Assembly (NCBI GenBank): GCA_026008535.1
Contig: BRKX01000004.1
Coordinates: forward strand, 16,765,501-16,829,500
Source: Perilla frutescens
Taxonomy: Eukaryota > Streptophyta > Magnoliopsida > Lamiales > Lamiaceae
Length of the DNA: 64,000 nucleotides
Direction of reading: 5' to 3'
Below the pieces are notes generated by a model, which saw only the letters and a program-made list of their open reading frames with translations, made no database searches and was not told the DNA's origin. Position numbers and translations under genes: made by a program. Of this stretch, positions 58,159 through 64,000 are shown piece by piece; positions within the stretch are counted from its first letter, which is position 1; every line of letters starts with the position of its first letter.

Positions 58159-61100
58159 TCAATGGAAAACAGGGCAGCCTTCCACCACAATTCCGGCTGC
58201 TGTCGGGCAGGAAGCCAGCGGGCAATGGTCCGGTTCCGATCCCCACCATTTCACATTCTTCCCCTCATTTTGCAGAGCAAAAAACAAAAGAACACCCATG
58301 AAAGCCGTCCCAGCATCCAGTGCAGCCGATAGCACGTAGTTGTATCTTTGCCACCACGTCCTTCGATACTTGAACACGAAATAGTTGAATATTGTTCCGG
58401 TGAAGATCCAGCTAGCTATGTTGGTCGGGGTGGCCGGTGGCATTCCGGCAAAACCATAAGAAATGACTGGTATGTTGATGAGGGGGATCCACTTCTTGTG
58501 TGGGTACATTTTGCTGAGTAGCCAGACTGGAACTGGCAACACTGCTCCAACGAGGAATAGCCACACTAGGTTTCTATACAATCCTCCTGCTCCGAAAAGC
58601 CTCTCAGGCCCTATTAGACCCCAAATCACGGATGCATCAAAGGTGACGCGGAACTTAGGACACGTCCAAGGGCTCTCGGGGTGTATTGCCTCGATGTCAC
58701 AGATGTTCTCGATGTTTTCCAACATCCACCATGCAACTCCAAGGTTCACTGTGCCAGAAACTAGTGTGCCTACCAGCTACCGTACAAAGGCGAAAAACTA
58801 GAAATGAGAGGGCTTCACAATAACAATGATGGAATGGATTCATTCACGTAATGACAAGAGGTGTAAATATAAAACCTGAGCTGTGAACATGCATCGCGGT
58901 GGAATTTTCATGTAGTGGCCAAGTTTAAGATCAGCAAGGAATGAAAGGGCGTGAATTGTGCTGATTCTTCCATATATCTTGAAAAGAAGATTTGCAATAG
59001 GTTTTCCTGGAAGGATATACCCAATAATGAACTGTGCAATTATGTCATATCCAGGTTGCTGCACACATAAGCCAAAACAAAATTTAATCAAGGAGAGTTT
59101 AATTCATATGCAATATGCATAATGCAACCAGCGTGACTGAACTTTACCTGGTTAGTAGTCGCTTGAATGACTCCGATTGGAAGTGTAACGATCCAAGCTA
59201 AACCAAATGCAAAGAGCAGCCCCCACCAGGGTAGCTGCACGTCGTCTTTCCAAACAAACGACATCAGTAGGGATAGGATGATGCTGCCAACGAGTAAAAC
59301 GAGGTACCACCACTGTGGCACTTGCTTGTAACTTTTCATCAACTTTGTATGTATGTCAACTTTCACATTCTTCACAGCAGATTTACTCTGCTTCCAAATA
59401 TCACTGGCCAAAACACAAATCACGTAAATTCTCCAGTTATACAATTTCAAATGACGTATAATTGAATCAATTTCGTGCAACGAGTCAATAATAATAATAA
59501 TATATAGTGTTGTTAGTTTAAAACTCAGAATGAGCCTGCCTCCAACCTGCCATGAAACAGTGCTACATGGGTGAGCGTTGCTGTGAATCTTGCGAATCCT
59601 GATCCAATGGAGAGGGCAAACAGAGGGCTAAGGTAGAGTTTGCTGTACTTTTCATAGGCAGACACATTAAGATCAAATTGTGGAGTCAAGATCTTAGTAG
59701 TATCATATTTATGCCCACCGGAAGTGAACAGCTGATTCGAAAATATGGGGAACTTGCGCGAATCAAAAGTATTGAACTTCCAGTAACATACAGGTACAAT
59801 GATATATATGAACATGATGAATCCAACCATGACATTCAGAATAGAGGAAAATGGTGTCACCAATGGGCTGCCATGATAGGCCGAAATCCCAGCCCAGTCG
59901 AGGGTGAAGGCACCCACACCGAGTCCATGGTAACCCGAACCAATCTGCTGAGCCGTGATGCTGTGAGGCCATACCCAACATACCCAAGAGAAGAATGTCA
60001 AAATCTGAAATAGATACCCAGGGAATATGTAGTAGATAAAACTTGCTGTCATGCAGATGAGGAAAAATCGCATCCTTGTCATTCCCATCGACTTAGGTTC
60101 TCTTTCGTGAAGGGCCCTGTCGAAAATGCCACACAAATTTACTTTTAAGAAACACAAAGAACATGTAAAAAGGAAGATTAAAACAACAAGTCCTCCAACA
60201 ATATTAATGGACCATACTCTTCCAAAGTGGCCATCTTTATTCTACATGTTGTTTTCAGAATCTTACATCATGCAGAGAATTTCAAATTACAGCCGATAGA
60301 CAAAGAAAAGAGATTATTTTCACTCCATTGATTGATTCCCTCCCCCCTCTTGTATCTCGGCATCCTAATATTGCCTAATACACTCATATCCAGTCATTGG
60401 ACAACAGTATGATCATGGTAATGATCCAAATTCAATATACTCAAACAAGATTTCCACTTTCTTTTTCTAAATGGAAAGTAGATGCTAAAACAAGAAATGG
60501 GATGACACAGAATTAGCACATATTATAGCCTATTCTGTGTTAAATTAGTTATGGGGTTCTCCAATAAAATCTGATAATTAAATAATCTTGAAAATGTGAA
60601 GAAATCAAATACGAACCTAAATAAAGAAACTTGGGCGACGTTGGAAGGCCACCACATCTCAACTGGATCAACCAAATATTTTCTCAACATCCCAGCCCAT
60701 CCATACCCAATTATCTGCAATTAACCATGACTCAACATCATCATCATCATCAAAATCAAATAGCAATTTAGTAGCCTTCATGTTGTTGAATGTCAATATG
60801 GGCTTAGCTCTAGCTATAGTCCAGGACTCCGTCGTAATAAACATAACTCGCATTAATTGTGTTGTTTGAAATTCTGATTAAAACTATTTCTGTAAATCAA
60901 ATCTTGAAGAGAAAAAAAAATAAAGATTTTAGAATTCGTGTATGAGGAAAAAGATAAGTGTAAGTGTAGACCTGAGTGGTCAAGACAATCAGAAGAGCAC
61001 AAAGGAAATTCAAGCTCTGCTTGTAGTAGCCCTTCATCACAGTAATGGCACCAATGGAGTAAGCATCGCCGCCGCCGGTCGACACCCCACAATTAGCCAT

Positions 61101-61478
61101 GACCGTGATAATCACGTGCTCCTTTATATTGAAAGGGCCCGGGTTGAGGTTGAAGCGCCACCGTCCGAACACCGTGTACTCCTTCGATGGGAGCGTCGTC
61201 GCCATGAACCTGCCGACGGGCAGCACCGCAATCTGCATGAGAATGGCGGAAATGGAGAGCGGCTGCGTTCTGTAGATGAAGAAAGTGTTGAGGAACATCA
61301 AGATTACGCACGCCGCCACGCCCAGCACCCATGCACGGAATGTCATCACGGGGAGGCTGGGGTCGTCGGTCTCCGGCACCACCAGCGCCACCTCCTCCAC
61401 GGAGCATCTCTCATCCTCCGCCGCCGCCGCCTCACCGGCTTTGGTAGTGGTGGTGGTGGTGGTGGAATCAGTAACCAT
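58159..61478 (-). CDS. Oligopeptide transporter, OPT family (PT clade)
   Basis: Six exons on the - strand: 61478-60972, 60714-60617, 60116-59547, 59403-59148, 59058-58876 and 58776-58159. Splice sites are GT-AG and phases agree, giving 743 residues, a usual OPT length. OPT proteins are proton-coupled membrane importers of tetra- and pentapeptides, glutathione or metal chelates; the substrate here cannot be told. The family signatures NPG (residues 112-114, in NLNPGPFNIKEH) and KIPPR (528-532) are intact. Many hydrophobic segments are visible (e.g. VLGVAACVILMFLNTFFIY). The N-terminus is cytosolic-looking, with a Thr and an Ala run and PETDDPSLPV before the first membrane segment. The end, ALQNEGKNVKWW to GCPVFH, is typical. 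No stops or frameshifts are seen. A CTATATATG TATA-like box on the - strand lies about 100 bp before the start. Confidence 0.93.
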
Positions 61479-61569
61479 TAATGGCTGCAGTTTTGTCAGA
61501 GTAGTTGAGGATTTGATTAATTGTTGTTTTCCGATATTTATCTCTGCTGCTGTACTTGTGTGTCATCAG

Positions 61570-61595
61570 TCATCGCATATATAGAGTGTGGAAAA
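61570..61595 (-). promoter_or_regulatory. Putative TATA box of the OPT gene
   Basis: CTCTATATATGCG on the - strand, about 100 bp upstream of the start codon at 61478. Distance and sequence fit a plant TATA box with a short leader. No experiment supports it. Confidence 0.5.
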
Positions 61596-62093
61596 GTAGG
61601 GGAGATTTTTGGCATTTTTTCTTGATTTCTTTCTTAATTTTCGTCTTTATTATTCTTCATTACATCTCTATTTATCTATTAATTTCTATTTGCAATTGAT
61701 TGGATGTGGAAAACTAATGGGAAAATACTGAGCCTGTGATATTATTACTCTCTCTCTCTCTCTCTCTTATCACACACCAAAATCCAGTGACCAAGCTGTC
61801 CAAATCGTTAAGGAATAAGGAATCGAGCCGAAAAAAATCATTCAAATTAGGAGGCGACCGCTTGATTTACAGTTCAATTTATGCTTTGTCTATAATTGTG
61901 CTTGAGATTCTTTTTGAATTCTTTCGTACAATTATTGGTTATTTAGAAATCACTAATACTATGTACTATGTATTAATATGCAATTTATGGAAATGATTTT
62001 ATATTATGTATAGACTTAAAATAATTCTAACTCTGAAAATAATTTTTAGACGCAAGCCTGAACCAAACTCGGAAAATGACCGGAATAAAGTAA
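61596..62093. other. Upstream region of the OPT gene
   Basis: AT-rich with a (CT)n run at about 61748-61768. No gene recognised. Confidence 0.5.
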
Positions 62094-62411
62094 TACTACA
62101 TCCGTTTCAAAATGTTTGTTGTTTTAGGTTTTTTTTTGTTTCAAAATGTTTGTTGTTTTATATAATTTGACATCCTCTCTCCCAATTTTAACCCTCTCAA
62201 ATCCTATAAGATTTCTTGATTTTAACTTACCTATAATATATGAGGAGAGAGAAATATATATAGAGAGAGAAAATATTGTTATTTTTTAGGAAAATATAGA
62301 TGAATTAGATTTTATGGCATATATGAGGGATGAGTATATTTGTCCATAAAATTAATTCTTAATTCCAGATAAAAAAAACAAAACAATAAACATTTTGAAA
62401 CGGAGGTAGTA
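62094..62411. mobile_element. Stowaway-like MITE upstream of the OPT gene
   Basis: The left end reads TACTACATCCGTTTCAAAATG. The right end, in complement, reads TACTACCTCCGTTTCAAAATG. TA lies at each border. On the left the unit GTTTCAAAATGTTTGTTGTTTTA occurs twice in tandem. About 318 bp with no coding region. It lies roughly 600 bp upstream of the OPT start codon. Confidence 0.85.
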
Positions 62412-63830
62412 GTTATCATAATTGTTCTCACATGTCGATTAATTTATTAATTTTAATAAGATTAAATTAAAATAGTAGTCACTTGGACTCAATTGGTCAT
62501 TTTATAGAAAAATATTTGGTAACCTCGGAAAATATCCGTACATTTCTTCCCGTTGCTAGTGAGGCTGATATATATTTGTAAATAGGGGGGAATATATATA
62601 AACATTATCCTTACAAGTTACAATAATTAAATTAAAATGTAAGCCAATAATTGGAAGATGACAATTGCCAGTTCCACCTTCCCTACATTGTTTAAATTAT
62701 TGCTGAATTATAAAATGAATTTGTTCAATCTTCAAGCCGAAACCTTCACCATTTATCGTCAAAATAACCCATGCAAGCATCAATTATTTCTTGGTCATTT
62801 AGAATAATGTCATTTTCTCTGAAGCATAAACTGGCAAAAATTAATTAACGATTTCATGAAAATTGATTTGTACATGCATGCTGATTTTTTTTCCTGGCAA
62901 TATTAGACATAATTGATAGTAATGTTGCAACCTACTATGAACCTTACATTTGTAAACATGGATGTCAAATCAGCATGACTTTACAAACATTGATATATCT
63001 ATGGAAAATATATACCGAACATATTGGTACATCTAGTTAGTACATCAAATTATCACATAGACTTTTATTCTTTGATGAATAATATCATTTTCATATAAAA
63101 TAATTAAATATCATTTTTTTATATTAATAGTTGAACATTTGATAGGACCTAAAGTAAGAATTCTTGTTAGGCATAGCCGCGTAGTAACCAATGGAATGTG
63201 AATGTCAACCCCAAAAATATGTGCGCGCGTGTGGATTAAACGTGTCATGAAATATTTCATTATGATATTATATTATTCAGTTATTTGGCATCTTGACCTC
63301 TATTTGTGTTGCGTTGAGTTATTAATTAAATATTTTTATTATTTTATTAAGTCCTCAAAGCCACATTTTAATAGATTTTTAGCACTTGTAATTTATACCT
63401 GAATATTAATTGTCATTACATATGATGAATTTAATTTATCTTCTTTATTCATTAATTTTAACAACATTAATGTATAATTGTTTGTATAAGAAAAATATTG
63501 TAAATCCTCAGAAAATTTCAAAATAAAAAATTGCGAGATTAATGCAATAATATGAAAACAAAACTTAATAACTCTGAGTTGGAAAAACATATACATCTCA
63601 TCTTTTATACATACATATATAAAATGTATGGTATGCGTAAGAGCGTAAACAGTTGGATGGATTATTTTTTCCTTTCTTTTTTTCTCCAGGGTGGGGGGAA
63701 TGGAAGTGCGAGTCAATTTATGCGAGTGATCATAAAAAGGAATGTAATTAAGTAATAATATAGTGCGTGATTAAAATTAGCAAATGAGTATATATGATGT
63801 TAATGATGGTAGTGGCTAAAGGGCTGCTAC
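62412..63830. other. AT-rich intergenic stretch
   Basis: No gene or structured repeat recognised; short open frames are random. Confidence 0.55.
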
Positions 63831-64000
63831 TTTTTGAAGCGTGAGAGCGTCACGTGCTGTCTTGATTCCGACACACTTTTGTACGCTAGCGACAGAAGCA
63901 CCCTCGTGGAATCTGTGTGGGTCCCAATGGGGACTCGCCACGTAGGATTTTCAGCCACTGCGAACTGCCAGATCTTTGACGCCGTTAGTTTCCAACACTG
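63831..64000. promoter_or_regulatory. G-box/ABRE-like cluster at the right edge
   Basis: GC-richer than its surroundings. It carries CGTCACGTGCTG (G-box CACGTG) at about 63848-63859 and GCCACGTAGG at about 63939. This may be the proximal promoter of a gene to the right of the window. The evidence is motif content only. Confidence 0.35.

Noticed and set aside
60942..61481. 179-residue + strand open frame opposite OPT exon 1
   Set aside because: It is the antisense shadow of a well-supported exon and has no recognisable domain.

Overview
This is plant nuclear DNA, most likely from a eudicot. It is AT-rich and intron-bearing, and about three quarters of it is nested, mostly decayed transposable elements. 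Only two host genes are supported, both in the right 13 kb and convergent. One is a four-exon SnRK1 beta-subunit gene of the KIN-beta-2 type (+ strand, 51743-57120). The other is a six-exon oligopeptide transporter of the OPT family (- strand, 61478-58159). I could not identify the species from the sequence.

Layout. 1-600 is an AT-rich flank with a TTA microsatellite. 606-944 is an orphan Copia fragment. 945-4500 is a pol-less Athila-like element. 4501-11773 is a 3'-truncated Copia element on the - strand with its 5' LTR. 11774-12890 holds a Copia LTR fragment and a small inverted-repeat element. 13416-22178 is a DNA element with terminal inverted repeats and an internal tandem array, split by a 7-kb LINE (14293-21317). 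22187-24279 is AT-rich with a Stowaway-like MITE, a truncated LINE and a Gypsy LTR start. 24280-46400 is the core nest: a Sirevirus-like Copia element with two tandem envelope-like units inserted in a Gypsy LTR. A nearly complete Ty3/Gypsy element (24997-32976) has inserted into the Copia 3' LTR. The 5' half of the Copia element now lies in the opposite direction at 41326-44750. 46400-51340 holds SINEs, foldback elements and a Mutator-like element whose right end is about 400 bp from the KIN-beta-2 start codon. 51341-62093 is the host gene pair, with two related hAT-type elements in KIN-beta-2 intron 3. 62094-64000 is a MITE and an intergenic flank ending in a G-box-rich stretch.

The two genes have unrelated jobs, one energy signalling and one peptide or metal-chelate transport. 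Nothing suggests a functional pairing beyond convergent orientation with about 1 kb between stop codons. The most informative signals are these: an inversion of about 7 kb that appears to have broken one Copia element in two, supported by a shared 5-bp target duplication and an interrupted host LTR; the duplicated envelope-like region; a SINE with an expanded internal array; target-site duplications around the hAT and Mutator-type insertions in and near KIN-beta-2; and loss of a conserved carbohydrate-binding tryptophan in the KIN-beta-2 protein.
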